Source: Parapedobacter deserti | GTDB lineage: Bacteria; Bacteroidota; Bacteroidia; Sphingobacteriales; Sphingobacteriaceae | Direction: 5' to 3' | DNA: 49,340 nucleotides | Assembly (NCBI RefSeq): GCF_042646065.1 | Contig: NZ_JBHRTA010000058.1 | Coordinates: 1 to 49,340, forward strand | Shown: positions 17,521 to 26,792 of the stretch, in pieces | Position numbering within the stretch: position 1 is the stretch's first letter | Layout: each line of letters starts with the position of its first letter | Notes under the pieces: generated by a model | Databases searched by the model: none | What the model was told of the DNA's origin: nothing | The model's input: the letters and a program-made list of their open reading frames with translations, nothing else | Program-made: the position numbers and the translations under genes

Positions 17521-17567
17521 ATCTGCGGTAATTATATTAATCACTCACGCTCCAAAAGTACAAAAAT

Positions 17568-17587
17568 CACGGCGATATGTCGCCGTG
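17568..17587 (+). promoter_or_regulatory. GC-rich leader hairpin upstream of susC (locus B)
   Basis: CACGGCGA (17568-17575) and TCGCCGTG (17580-17587) form a perfect 8-bp GC-rich stem with a TATG loop, 28 nt upstream of the likely ATG at 17616. An ATG at 17577 lies in the loop, which argues against using that upstream codon as the start. As DNA it could be an operator, as RNA a translational or attenuation element. Confidence 0.45.
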
Positions 17588-17615
17588 GCCGGAGCAATAT
17601 ATTTTTAACCAAATA

Positions 17616-20600
17616 ATGAATTTACGTATACCATTAGCCCGGAAAGTTATGCGCGTCATATTGATTACAACGATATCGATCATTTCTGCCAGCCAGTTTC
17701 TAATGGCCACGGACAGCTATGGGCAGCTCTTGGAAAAACGTGTTGACCTCACCTGCGGCTCGACGGATGCCTTTACAATCATCCTTGAAATCCAGCGTAC
17801 CACGGGTGTGGATTTTGCATTCACCAATAGCCTGGGGCTCGAGAAAATCAACTATAAAGAGGTTAGGTTTAAAAACCAAAAACTTGGAACGGTGCTGAGC
17901 AGCCTCTTTGAAGACAAACATATTGGTTTTGTCGAAAAGGCTGGAACCATCATGTTGCATAAATTACAACAACCGGGCCACATACAGGGCCGTGTCGTTG
18001 ATCAACAGGGGAATCCGTTGGCGGGTGCCACGGTGTTGATCGTTGAAAACGGCAAAAATTATCCTACGGATACAGATGGACGCTACAGCGCAGCACTGCA
18101 ACCGGGACAATACACACTGGAAGTTCGTTATGTTGCCTATGCTACGCAGCGACTGACACCAGTGACCGTAACTGCGGGGCAACGGGTAAACCGAGACATC
18201 ATTATGGCTCCCATCTTAAATGAATTGGCTGAGGTAGAGGTTGTGACGGCGTTGGGTATCAAACGAAAGGCACGATCTCTAGGTTACGCTGTCGACGAGA
18301 TAGGCAGCGAAGACATGGCTAAAGTACCTCAGGAGAATGTGGTCAATGCGCTAAACGGGAGGGTAACAGGTCTTCGCGTCGTCAATCCCACTTCGGAGCT
18401 CAATAGCGAACCTTTCGTCCTGATCAGGGGCTATACCTCGCTGTCTGGAAACAATTCTCCTCTCATAGTGGTCGATGGTGTGCCGACAGGTACCGATGTA
18501 AGTGTGCTGTCCGATCTGAGCGCGGACCATATCGAAAGTGTAAACGTGCTGAAAGGACCTAGTGCAGCAGCACTTTATGGATCCAGGGCCGGCAACGGGG
18601 TGCTATTGGTAACGACTAAAAAAGGCAAGGATAGTCGTGGGCTAGGCATCGACTTCAATACCGCATATACGGCCACGGTTCCATATCAATATATCCCACA
18701 GCAGCAGCGCTTTGCTAATGGATCCAACGGCAATTTTGATCAGACCAGCAACCTGTGGTGGGGGCCTGAAATGGGTACGGAAGTTGTCCGGTTTGGAAGC
18801 GATGGAGCAAGCCCCTTGACGGCACATCCAAATAATGTCAGCGATTTTCTGGACGTCGGAAACAGCTTCATCACCAATCTAGGGGTAAGCCACCATAGCG
18901 AGAAGATCAATTTTTCCCTATCCCTGTCGGATACCCGCGCCACGGGTATCTACCCCGGCACTAATCTCCGCAAGGACGCCGTCAGTATTTTCACGGAATA
19001 TGCGATTAACGAAAGGCTTAAAGTGAGCATGAATTTTAATTACCTTAATTCAGGTTCTGACAACAACCGCGGACTATCCTACGACAATTACCCCTACGAG
19101 GATCTGTACTTCACGCCCAATTGGCTGAGTATTCATGACCTCAAAGACTACTGGGCCGAACCTGGTGCCAGCCAGTCAACATGGGCGCGGGGTTTTAACA
19201 ATCCATGGTTTACGGCCAATGAAAATATCAACACATTCAAAAAAATCAGACCCTATGGCAATATAAAACTCGATTGGGCGATTACACCTCATTTAAGCTT
19301 AATGACGAGAATAGGAGGGTTTAACGAGTCGTACACTACACAAAACCGTACCGCCATTTCCGAAAAATCATTCCCGGAAGGTGCTTACGCCTACATCGGG
19401 AGAGAATCGCAACAGCTGAATACCGACTTCTTATTGAATTACAAAAAGGAGTTAACAGACCTAACCATCAACCTATCCGCCGGAGGAAACCTTTTCTTTC
19501 AAAACAATACAGTATCCAGCATCAGCGGAGAACGGCTTGAGCTGCCGGGTTTGTATACGGCAGGAAACATCGACCGGGCTGCAGTACAGTACGGGGTAGG
19601 CCAGGCAAATAAGCGTATTCCGAGTTTGTATGGCCTCGCGTCTATTGGGTATAAAAATCTGCTATTCTTGGAAGTGTCCGGTCGAAATGATTGGTCCAGT
19701 ACGCTGCCTGAACACAACCGCTCCTACTTCTACCCATCCGTATCGCTAAGTGCAATCGTATCGGACATGATCAGGATGCCCGCGGCGGTCGACATGCTTA
19801 AACTAAGAGGTGGCTGGGCGCAAGTAGGTAAGGATACCGATCCGTATGCCTTGTCGATGGTATTATCCAAATCGACATGGGGCGGCAAGACCACCTATGT
19901 GCTGCCGGGTACGCTGCCTACGCAAAATCTCTTGCCGGAAAGTGTTATTTCATCTGAAGTAGGTTTCGAAGCCGATTTTTTCGGACGCCGTCTGGGGCTC
20001 GATGCGACCTATTACCAATTGGAAAACAAGAACCAGATCTCCCGCATTTCGGTTACAGGCGCTACGGGCTTTACCGCCACAAATGTGAACGCAGGCATTG
20101 TCAAAAACAACGGTATCGAGGTTACCTTGCGGGGAGTACCTATTCGGCGTACCAATTGGCAATGGGATGTGGCCTTTAACTTCACCAAGGAAAGCAGCAA
20201 ACTCACCAAGCTCCCTGAAGGAGTGAGCAACCATCAATTTTGGTCGCGCAACAATATCTTTAGCCAAACAAAGGTTGATGGAACGGTTGGAGACATGTGG
20301 GGACCTGACGTGCTGCGGGTAACTGAGGGCACCTATAAAGGCTGGCCCCTGCTGGACGGCAACGGTTATGTACAGCTCAACCCGGAATATATTCACCTGG
20401 GTAACGTCAATCCGGACTATACACTTGGCCTCCAAACCAACCTCTCGTACAAGCGGATTTCATTATCCGCTAGCTTTGACTGTCGCCAGGGTGGTGAGTA
20501 TTATTCGGAAAGTATGAAACGTCTTGCACGGGATGGCCGCACAGCGAGTTGGTACAAAGGCAACGGTTCCAGCACATTCAGTGGCATTCTAAACAATCAC

Positions 20601-21164
20601 TCCTTTGCCGACGCCGCCCAGCTAGCGGAAGAAATTCGGTCTAATCCGGACCTATACAACGCAATGGGAGGACTTACCTGGGTCGGTGGAAGAAACGCGG
20701 ATCTCGGCGGCTTTGCGCATGGAAACAACGAATTGGCCAACGGCGCCTTCTTTCCTGGTGTGATTTCCGATGGCAACGGAGGGTATCTTGAGAACTTTGG
20801 AGCAGATGGCACACGCTATTTTCGTGCGGATCTCATTGCCGATCCAGGAGCAGGATACTGGAGCAAGGGTGTGCAAAGCTGGATTTATGACGCCTCTTTT
20901 ATCAAGCTTAGGGAATTGACGGTGGCCTACCGCCTGCCTGAACCCCTCGCAGCCCGTTTGTCCATGCGCGGTCTCACGCTCTCGTGGTATATGCGAAACG
21001 TCATTTTGTGGACGAAAGCCAAAAACAAAATTGATCCGGAATCCACCATGATGAATGGAAATAGTCAGTTTTCATCCGGCAGCAACTACCTGATGGGATT
21101 CGACAGGGCTTCCTTCTATCCGTGGTCCATGAATATGGGCCTAAAACTTAGTGTTCAATTTTAA
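17616..21164 (+). CDS. SusC-like TonB-dependent transporter with STN signalling domain (locus B)
   Basis: About 1182-aa outer-membrane transporter. The frame is open from an ATG at 17577, but I prefer 17616 (MNLRIPLARKVMRV): it gives a normal signal peptide and avoids a start codon inside a strong hairpin. In order: signal peptide, STN domain (LEKRVDLTCGSTDAFTIILE onward), carboxypeptidase-regulatory-like domain (IQGRVVDQQGNPLAGATV), plug (VVTALGIKRKARSLGYAVDE, then RGYTSLSGNNSPLIVVDGVP), and a barrel ending in Phe (LKLSVQF). The STN domain fits signalling to the upstream FecR. It is 9 nt from susD, so they are co-transcribed. The plug motif with TALGIKRKARSLGYA places it in a different SusC subgroup from locus A. 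Confidence 0.96.
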   Translation: MNLRIPLARKVMRVILITTISIISASQFLMATDSYGQLLEKRVDLTCGSTDAFTIILEIQRTTGVDFAFTNSLGLEKINYKEVRFKNQKLGTVLSSLFEDKHIGFVEKAGTIMLHKLQQPGHIQGRVVDQQGNPLAGATVLIVENGKNYPTDTDGRYSAALQPGQYTLEVRYVAYATQRLTPVTVTAGQRVNRDIIMAPILNELAEVEVVTALGIKRKARSLGYAVDEIGSEDMAKVPQENVVNALNGRVTGLRVVNPTSELNSEPFVLIRGYTSLSGNNSPLIVVDGVPTGTDVSVLSDLSADHIESVNVLKGPSAAALYGSRAGNGVLLVTTKKGKDSRGLGIDFNTAYTATVPYQYIPQQQRFANGSNGNFDQTSNLWWGPEMGTEVVRFGSDGASPLTAHPNNVSDFLDVGNSFITNLGVSHHSEKINFSLSLSDTRATGIYPGTNLRKDAVSIFTEYAINERLKVSMNFNYLNSGSDNNRGLSYDNYPYEDLYFTPNWLSIHDLKDYWAEPGASQSTWARGFNNPWFTANENINTFKKIRPYGNIKLDWAITPHLSLMTRIGGFNESYTTQNRTAISEKSFPEGAYAYIGRESQQLNTDFLLNYKKELTDLTINLSAGGNLFFQNNTVSSISGERLELPGLYTAGNIDRAAVQYGVGQANKRIPSLYGLASIGYKNLLFLEVSGRNDWSSTLPEHNRSYFYPSVSLSAIVSDMIRMPAAVDMLKLRGGWAQVGKDTDPYALSMVLSKSTWGGKTTYVLPGTLPTQNLLPESVISSEVGFEADFFGRRLGLDATYYQLENKNQISRISVTGATGFTATNVNAGIVKNNGIEVTLRGVPIRRTNWQWDVAFNFTKESSKLTKLPEGVSNHQFWSRNNIFSQTKVDGTVGDMWGPDVLRVTEGTYKGWPLLDGNGYVQLNPEYIHLGNVNPDYTLGLQTNLSYKRISLSASFDCRQGGEYYSESMKRLARDGRTASWYKGNGSSTFSGILNNHSFADAAQLAEEIRSNPDLYNAMGGLTWVGGRNADLGGFAHGNNELANGAFFPGVISDGNGGYLENFGADGTRYFRADLIADPGAGYWSKGVQSWIYDASFIKLRELTVAYRLPEPLAARLSMRGLTLSWYMRNVILWTKAKNKIDPESTMMNGNSQFSSGSNYLMGFDRASFYPWSMNMGLKLSVQF

Positions 21165-21173
21165 TCTTGACGT

Positions 21174-22937
21174 ATGAAACCGAAATTTAATATCACTCGC
21201 CTTCGCTTTTTTTCAGGACTCATGCTACTGGTCTTTGTGTTGCACAGTTGCAAGGAAAACCTCACGGAATTGAATATGAATCCCAACGCATTGACGGACG
21301 ATAAAGTAAATCCTGCATTTGTCCTTTCCGGTGTGCTGGCCCGTACAACGACCAGCCTGAGTAATCTATCGTTTACGGGAAATGTGACTCAATGTGTTAT
21401 CCCGCAAGCAATGCAATATACTCAACGCGATTTCCTGGAATTTGTGGTGTCCAATCAGTTTAGCTGGAATGCTGTTTCGTCGGATTACAGAAGCATGCAT
21501 CAACCATTATCAAACGCTGAATATTTAGAGACCCGCGCCAATGACAGCCCGGACTCGCTCTTTTTGAAAGGTGCCGCGCTGACGATGCAGGCATTCTGGT
21601 ACGGAATCCAGACAAGTCTATGGGGCGATATTCCGTACACAGAGGCCAATAGGGGCAGTGAATTCCTGCAACCCTCGTTTGACGAACAGCGCAACATTTT
21701 CATCGGTCTGCTGCGTGATCTCCAGACGGCAAACACCTATTTCCAACGGGTGGACCGTGCTGTAGGTACGGTGGTTGCGGATGCCGATTTGCTGTATGCA
21801 GGAGATGCGCTGCGGTGGCGGAAATTTGCGAACTCGTTGCGCCTGCGCTACCTGATGAGGCTTTCGGCCAAAGCAACGGAAATGAAGGCCTTGGGCACTG
21901 ATATCAGCCAAGAATTTGCATCGATGGTTGCGGATCCAAGCAACTACCCGCTCCTGCTCCAGGCGACTGAAAACGCATCGCTGGCCTTTCCCGGTACTAA
22001 TGCCGCAGATTCGTATCCAATGGGCCGGCTGAATGCACCAAATGATCACGAATTCTATCGCATAAAAGCTGCAGCCACCCTGGTGGAGTTTTTAACAGCG
22101 CAACGGGATCCTCGGCTGGTCGCCTGGATTCAGCCGGTCGCGGTCCAAACCCTAGTGCGTGATAAGGGCGCTGACGTCGTGATTGCCAAAGATACGGATG
22201 GTAAAGTAAAGCGCTTTATGCGCACGCTGCATCCGGGTATTGACACTTCCTTATTTGTGGGACTCAAAATCGCATTGTCCGACCCAAATGCCTATAATGG
22301 GTTTGACGCCAACCAGCTCCGCGAGGCCAACGGTCTTGATGGCTCCGTATATAACGGTGGGGCAGCGAATCCATTTGTTTCCTATCTGGCTCCAAAATTC
22401 CGCCAAAACACCAACCCAACCGTGAAGGCTGACATGGTCACGGCATCGGAAGTCCACTTCCTATTAGCGGAAGCGGCCGAAAGAGGATGGATACAGGCTG
22501 ATGCTGAAGAAGCATACTTATCAGGCATTTTCGCCTCGCTAGAGCAGCATGGAGTTGCAGGAAGCGGTAGCACCATTTACAACCCGGAGACGCACGCGAT
22601 TATGCCTTTCAACTCGACTGCCTTTCGCACTAGCCTAGCGGCCGAATACCGTAACAGCACCGATCGCTTGGAACTCATTATGGAGCAAAAGTGGGCGGCT
22701 GCATTTACCACATTGGAAGGATGGTTTGACTGGCGACGCACCGGGTATCCGAACCTCGGCAAAAATATCGTAGAAGGCCCCAAAGGGCAACAAATTCCGA
22801 TAAGGTACATGTACGGCGACAGCGAACTGAATTACAACAAAGCCAATACCGACGCTGCCGTCAGCCGTCTGTCGCCTGCTACCAATGAACAGTGGTCAAA
22901 GATGTGGCTCCTACAGGGCACCGACAACCCATGGTAA
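21174..22937 (+). CDS. SusD-like nutrient-binding lipoprotein, SusD-like_2 type (locus B)
   Basis: 587-aa outer-membrane lipoprotein with lipobox FVLHSC (C26), followed by KENLTELNMNPNAL. That opening, together with QAFWYGIQTSLWGDIPYTEA and EQKWAAAFTTLEGWFDWRRTGYPNL, is typical of the SusD-like_2 subfamily, which pairs with SusC proteins of the TALGIKRK type. It follows susC by 9 nt and precedes the purple-acid-phosphatase-like gene by 32 nt. The charged residues right after the Cys (KEN) resemble surface-export signals described for Bacteroidota lipoproteins. The ligand is unknown; the adjacent phosphatase suggests a phosphomonoester or a product of one. Confidence 0.94.
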   Translation: MKPKFNITRLRFFSGLMLLVFVLHSCKENLTELNMNPNALTDDKVNPAFVLSGVLARTTTSLSNLSFTGNVTQCVIPQAMQYTQRDFLEFVVSNQFSWNAVSSDYRSMHQPLSNAEYLETRANDSPDSLFLKGAALTMQAFWYGIQTSLWGDIPYTEANRGSEFLQPSFDEQRNIFIGLLRDLQTANTYFQRVDRAVGTVVADADLLYAGDALRWRKFANSLRLRYLMRLSAKATEMKALGTDISQEFASMVADPSNYPLLLQATENASLAFPGTNAADSYPMGRLNAPNDHEFYRIKAAATLVEFLTAQRDPRLVAWIQPVAVQTLVRDKGADVVIAKDTDGKVKRFMRTLHPGIDTSLFVGLKIALSDPNAYNGFDANQLREANGLDGSVYNGGAANPFVSYLAPKFRQNTNPTVKADMVTASEVHFLLAEAAERGWIQADAEEAYLSGIFASLEQHGVAGSGSTIYNPETHAIMPFNSTAFRTSLAAEYRNSTDRLELIMEQKWAAAFTTLEGWFDWRRTGYPNLGKNIVEGPKGQQIPIRYMYGDSELNYNKANTDAAVSRLSPATNEQWSKMWLLQGTDNPW

Positions 22938-22969
22938 TGAATATATAGTTAAAATAAATCGATAATAAC

Positions 22970-24190
22970 ATGATAAAATCTCATTCAATATGCAAACTGA
23001 TCTGCCTACTTCTATTCTTTTTAAATGCATATGCGGTATTCGCGCAGGAATTTAGGTCCACGCCCTATCCCGACCGAATTGTGCTGACCTGGTCGGGCGA
23101 CCCCTCCAAAACGCAGACCGTGACTTGGCGTACCGACCTCTCTATACAGGATGCCAAAGCACAGATCAAACAGGAAGACTCCTCCCCGGATATGGAAAAA
23201 TCTGTTCAGGAATATCCGGCGGTGTCACAGCCATTTACAGGCAACGGAGATGTTCAGGATCGCTACCATCATGTACAATTTTCCGGTTTAAAGCCGGGCA
23301 CAGTATACGTCTACCGCGTAGGCGATAGCGCGCGCTGGAGTGAGTGGAATCAATTCCGTACGGCGGATGTTGCAGATAGCGACAGCAGTTTTTCCTTTAT
23401 TTACCTTGGCGATGGACAAAATGATCTGAAATCAAGATGGTCACGTACCGTCAGGCAAGCATTCAGAGCACAACCGGATGCGCGCTTTATCATCCATACG
23501 GGAGACTTGATCAACCGCCCCAATACCGACACTGAATGGGGAGAATGGCACTACGGAGCCGGATTTATACACCGTATAATCCCAGCAGTACCCACGCCGG
23601 GCAACCACGAATATTTTCGGGACGAACAAAAACGCCTACTATTGGATCCGCATTGGAGCGCACAGTTTACCTTGCCGCAAAACGGGCCAGCGAATACGGA
23701 AGCCGTTTATTTTCTGGATTACCAAAAGGTTCGCATCATTGCGCTAAACAGTCAGTTGATCATGCTGGATTCGGTAGCAAGGGAGGCACAATTACGCTGG
23801 CTGGAGGATATACTCAAGAATAATAATCAGCAATGGACCATCGTCATGATGCACCACCCGGTCTATTCCACCTCCAAACGCCGCGACAATGCGGAACTGC
23901 GCGAGCTTTTTAAACCGCTATTTGACCAATATGGAGTCGACTTGGTTCTGCAGGGGCACGACCATACGTATGCCCGGGGCCGAGGTCCAGGTGCTCACGC
24001 CAAGGGACCGATGTACGTGGTTTCGGTTGCTGGCCCCAAAATGTATGAAAGCGATTCAGATCGCTGGATGGATGTAGCGCTGACCGAAACGCAATTCTAC
24101 CAAACGATTCAAATCTCGGACAGGAATCTCGAATACAACGCTTACAAAGTATCGGGAGAACTGTTTGATTCATTTACCATCAGCAAGTAA
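22970..24190 (+). CDS. Purple-acid-phosphatase-like metallophosphoesterase
   Basis: 406-aa secreted phosphatase. A signal peptide ends near FAQ (25). An Ig/fibronectin-like purple acid phosphatase N-domain (about 28-135) contains PDRIVLTWSGDPSKTQTVTW and FSGLKPGTVYVYRVGD. The metallophosphatase domain (about 140-390) has GD (178-179), GNHE (211-214), HH (295-296) and GHDHTY (329-334). In canonical purple acid phosphatases the second motif is GDxxY, with Tyr binding Fe(III); here it is GDLIN with Asn at 182, so the metal site may differ. It ends operon B, 32 nt after susD, and a strong hairpin follows. It likely releases phosphate from small phosphomonoesters outside the inner membrane. Confidence 0.92.
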   Translation: MIKSHSICKLICLLLFFLNAYAVFAQEFRSTPYPDRIVLTWSGDPSKTQTVTWRTDLSIQDAKAQIKQEDSSPDMEKSVQEYPAVSQPFTGNGDVQDRYHHVQFSGLKPGTVYVYRVGDSARWSEWNQFRTADVADSDSSFSFIYLGDGQNDLKSRWSRTVRQAFRAQPDARFIIHTGDLINRPNTDTEWGEWHYGAGFIHRIIPAVPTPGNHEYFRDEQKRLLLDPHWSAQFTLPQNGPANTEAVYFLDYQKVRIIALNSQLIMLDSVAREAQLRWLEDILKNNNQQWTIVMMHHPVYSTSKRRDNAELRELFKPLFDQYGVDLVLQGHDHTYARGRGPGAHAKGPMYVVSVAGPKMYESDSDRWMDVALTETQFYQTIQISDRNLEYNAYKVSGELFDSFTISK

Positions 24191-24209
24191 CGCAATCTTG
24201 TTTTTTTAA

Positions 24210-24247
24210 ACCATCGCTTCCTCGTTGCATAGCAGGGAAGCGATGGT
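24210..24247 (+). terminator. Strong hairpin after operon B
   Basis: A perfect 12-bp stem, ACCATCGCTTCC (24210-24221) with GGAAGCGATGGT (24236-24247), and a 14-nt loop. It lies 19 nt after the phosphatase stop and 28 nt from the end of the convergent S74 gene. Only a short T-rich stretch follows on the plus strand; a T7 run precedes it. Its position between convergent genes fits a shared terminator. Confidence 0.6.
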
Positions 24248-24275
24248 GTATTTAATCGCATATCCTTGCCGTTTA

Positions 24276-25709
24276 TTACTTACTTACAGCTTGTTTTATT
24301 TTGTTCACTTCCTCGGTGAGTTGTGCTACTGATTCTACAGTTGCTTGCAGTTCAGCTATCTGCCGGTTTTTCTCTTGCAGCGCTTGTTCCATCGTTTCTA
24401 TTTTTTTGTTCAATTCCTGCACTGCTTTTATTAATACAGGGCTTAACTTGCTGTAATCAACCATCCAGGGGTTGGCCTTGGCATCCTCCCCACCCACGCT
24501 GACAGCCTGCGGATACAATTCGTACAGCTCCTGCGCTATCAATCCGGTAGAGATAGTTTTTTCCTTGCTGGCTTTAAAATTGTAATCATATACCTTCATC
24601 TGACTTACAGTAGACAATCCGTATTGAGAGACACGGATATTTTCCTTCAGCCTGACATCTGAAGTAGTTTGATAAGTAACGCCCGATCCATTGTATTGAA
24701 CTATGCCAACATGAGCACCACCTACCATGAAAGCCATAAAAGCCGAATTGGCGACAGTTCCAGCGGGTTTGGTAAGATAAAGCGAACCCCCTATTCCGGA
24801 ACGCTGTATACTTGCAAATGCATCGCCGTTATCCAATGTCATAACTTCAAATCCATTATAATTGGAAGTGCCATGCCACATAGTTCCTGTCTGTGTGCCG
24901 GTGCCTGCCAAAATTCTTGTAGTTCCCCGAATATCCAGTTGGCTTTGCGGTCGATCAGTATTAATACCAACAAAACCGGGGCTGTGATTACCCGATATAA
25001 AAAGTGACTTTGGGTGCAATACAGCAGTTGGATCTATTACCTGCAAACGAATGTCGGCAGCGTTATTTCCTCTTAAAAAAGCATACTTGCCGCCTGTAGA
25101 GTCACGGTCATAACCAAATACGGCCCGTCCGCCGTTCACTATGATCGCGGCAGCCTTATCAAAATTCTGTCCGCCCAAAGGATCAAAGCGGGCCACAATA
25201 TTATTGGCAACAGTAGTGCTTTCATCGGCAGTAGCCACTACATGCATCGTATTAACAGGGTTAGCGGTGCCAATACCCACCCTACCGCCGATATGGTAAA
25301 TATCGGTTGAGTTGTCCCCCGCAGCAGTCGGAAACAGATTGCCTGCCTTCAACCAGTCGTAATCGGGATCTCCGGGGTTATTGGCGGGCACCCAGCCGTT
25401 TCCGTCCCAGTAATATAACCCTGTGCCTGTTGCAGGATAAGCTAATGTACCGACTATGCCAGCATTGGTGTTGTATACAACCATGCCATGAGCAGCAGTG
25501 CCGTTAGTCAGGCCCCATACAGCCGTGTTGGTCAAGGCAACCCTGTTGGGTAGAAAGCCTTTATCGGTAGCACCAAGTTCAAGGCTCGCATCACTGTTGG
25601 GGGTCGTAGTACCGATCCCGGTCTGGGCATGAACAGTTGTAATTCCTGCTAATAGAAGTGCGCATAGAAGTTTCATTTTCATAGATTGTGTTTTATTGAT
25701 ACTGAGCAA
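24276..25709 (-). CDS. Secreted tail-fibre-like protein with S74 intramolecular chaperone domain
   Basis: 477 aa as given. A start at codon 10 or 12 (MKMKLLCALLLAG) is likelier, because it gives a clean signal peptide ending VHAQ. The N-terminal part holds short segments common in Bacteroidota secreted fibre-like proteins (GIGTTTPNSDASLELGATDK, GLYYWDGNGWVPAN), and GRVGIGTANPVNTMHV and FVGINTDRPQSQLDI recur like repeat units. The C-terminus is a peptidase S74 chaperone: TSDVRLKENI with Ser350 and Lys355 in the S-x4-K spacing of the self-cleaving dyad, then IAQELYELYPQAV. A coiled coil (about 430-475) ends the protein. It is probably a trimeric surface fibre whose chaperone is released by autocleavage. 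It is convergent with operon B. The binding target is unknown. Confidence 0.85.
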   Translation of the reverse strand: MLSINKTQSMKMKLLCALLLAGITTVHAQTGIGTTTPNSDASLELGATDKGFLPNRVALTNTAVWGLTNGTAAHGMVVYNTNAGIVGTLAYPATGTGLYYWDGNGWVPANNPGDPDYDWLKAGNLFPTAAGDNSTDIYHIGGRVGIGTANPVNTMHVVATADESTTVANNIVARFDPLGGQNFDKAAAIIVNGGRAVFGYDRDSTGGKYAFLRGNNAADIRLQVIDPTAVLHPKSLFISGNHSPGFVGINTDRPQSQLDIRGTTRILAGTGTQTGTMWHGTSNYNGFEVMTLDNGDAFASIQRSGIGGSLYLTKPAGTVANSAFMAFMVGGAHVGIVQYNGSGVTYQTTSDVRLKENIRVSQYGLSTVSQMKVYDYNFKASKEKTISTGLIAQELYELYPQAVSVGGEDAKANPWMVDYSKLSPVLIKAVQELNKKIETMEQALQEKNRQIAELQATVESVAQLTEEVNKIKQAVSK

Positions 25710-25896
25710 TGCTTGTGTAAGTGATCGCTTGAACTAATATAGGACGTTTTATATAACTATTTACTAGTAATGCGTTGATTTTTATAAAAAGCTTATAATT
25801 TAACTGATATTAAAACACTTGTACACATTTGCTTACCTGGACGTTTGCGGGGCTGGCCAAGGCTGCGCTTGGTAGGATATTCAATACCCTGCTTCG

Positions 25897-26246
25897 CTAA
25901 AAATTTTTATTACCCGTTTCCAAATTCGTATCGTGCTCGCCAAGGTTAACCGCCTCAACCGAGTTGAACGGATCAGACAACACGTCGACCAAATCGCTAC
26001 GCAAACACCTGTTTTCCCACTTCTTTTCGTTTCCATACATCCCCCGGTAGAAAAAATACTTGTCGCCGCTTTGGAATTCCACCCTAGCATACTGCAGTCC
26101 GATCTTATCGACCACTCGATATTTTACAGTCGTTGACTTTCCCCTAACTGTGATAGCAGCTTCGTCCATACTAACAAATGAGCCAAAGTCATCTGCTTTT
26201 ACAACCCTGGATTTTGATCTTTCTCTCGCGGCAAAGTCATTCGCTG
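25897..26246 (-). pseudogene. Unrecognised hypothetical fragment
   Basis: The frame is open from just after a TAA near 26249 down to TAG at 25897; the first ATG is at 26169. The peptide (about 115 aa, or 90 aa from the ATG) is fairly hydrophilic, with KYRVVDKIGLQYARVEFQSG and YFFYRGMYGNEKKWENRC. It looks more protein-like than the other frames here, yet no family is recognised. It sits directly downstream of a truncated permease remnant and has no good start signal, so it may be a remnant of a small gene. It could also be a genuine short secreted or cytosolic protein. Confidence 0.35.
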
Positions 26247-26270
26247 ATTAAAATGTTCGAAAGGCAGACA

Positions 26271-26792
26271 CTATAGCTGCGTGTTCGAAAACCTCTTCTG
26301 ATCGCCTTGATCATCAAGCCACGATACCGGAAATGACTGTGAGAAAGAAAGGTCCGCCAGCGACTGGGCAATACGCATGGTTAAATCATGTGTATCCGTA
26401 TTGTCTACGGTTATGTATAGATAGTTATAAGCGCTCTTTCTATGGCGGAATGCCAACGGCATGATGGGCCTCCCCACATTTTCATAATTAAAATCTTTTA
26501 ACACCCCTACGATCTCAAGTTTGGTGGTATCATTGATCCAAACTTCCTGACCAACGGCGTCGGTTGGGGTTTTGAGCCCAAGCCCTTTGACCGCTTGCTC
26601 ATTTACCAACAGGTACCGTTCGTCGCTCGACGGTGATGAAGCATGAAAGTTACCGTCCGCTACAAATTCCAGCTTCATGTCATGAATGAACGCCGCATCG
26701 GCATAGTAGTAGTTTAAAGGCGTCGCTTCCTGCTTACTGCTAAGCCAAACCGGAAAAGTATGGCCATTGTACTGAAATGAGGCGGGTATAAA
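26271..26792 (-). pseudogene. Truncated FtsX-family ABC permease (MacB-like periplasmic domain)
   Basis: The open stretch runs from an in-frame TAG (26793-26795) to a stop at 26271, about 173 codons with no start at its 5' end; the first ATG is at 26678. The peptide contains NYYYADAAFIHDMKLEFV, VNEQAVKGLGLKTPTDAVGQ, VGVLKDFNYENVGRPIMPLA and YNYLYITVD. This is the second MacB-type periplasmic domain of the roughly 800-residue ABC permeases that are abundant in Bacteroidota. Both the upstream transmembrane/MacB half and the final FtsX membrane domain are missing, so this is a gene remnant. No ATPase gene is present nearby. Confidence 0.7.

Noticed and set aside
17577..17615. Upstream ATG giving a longer SusC N-terminus
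   Set aside because: This ATG is in the loop of a strong hairpin and adds a non-signal-like extension; the ATG at 17616 gives a normal signal peptide.
19950..20435. 161-residue minus-strand open frame inside locus B susC
   Set aside because: Antisense to the conserved barrel region and without protein-like features.
25881..26090. 69-residue minus-strand frame overlapping the hypothetical fragment
   Set aside because: Its composition is less protein-like than the frame ending at 25897; probably a shadow frame.
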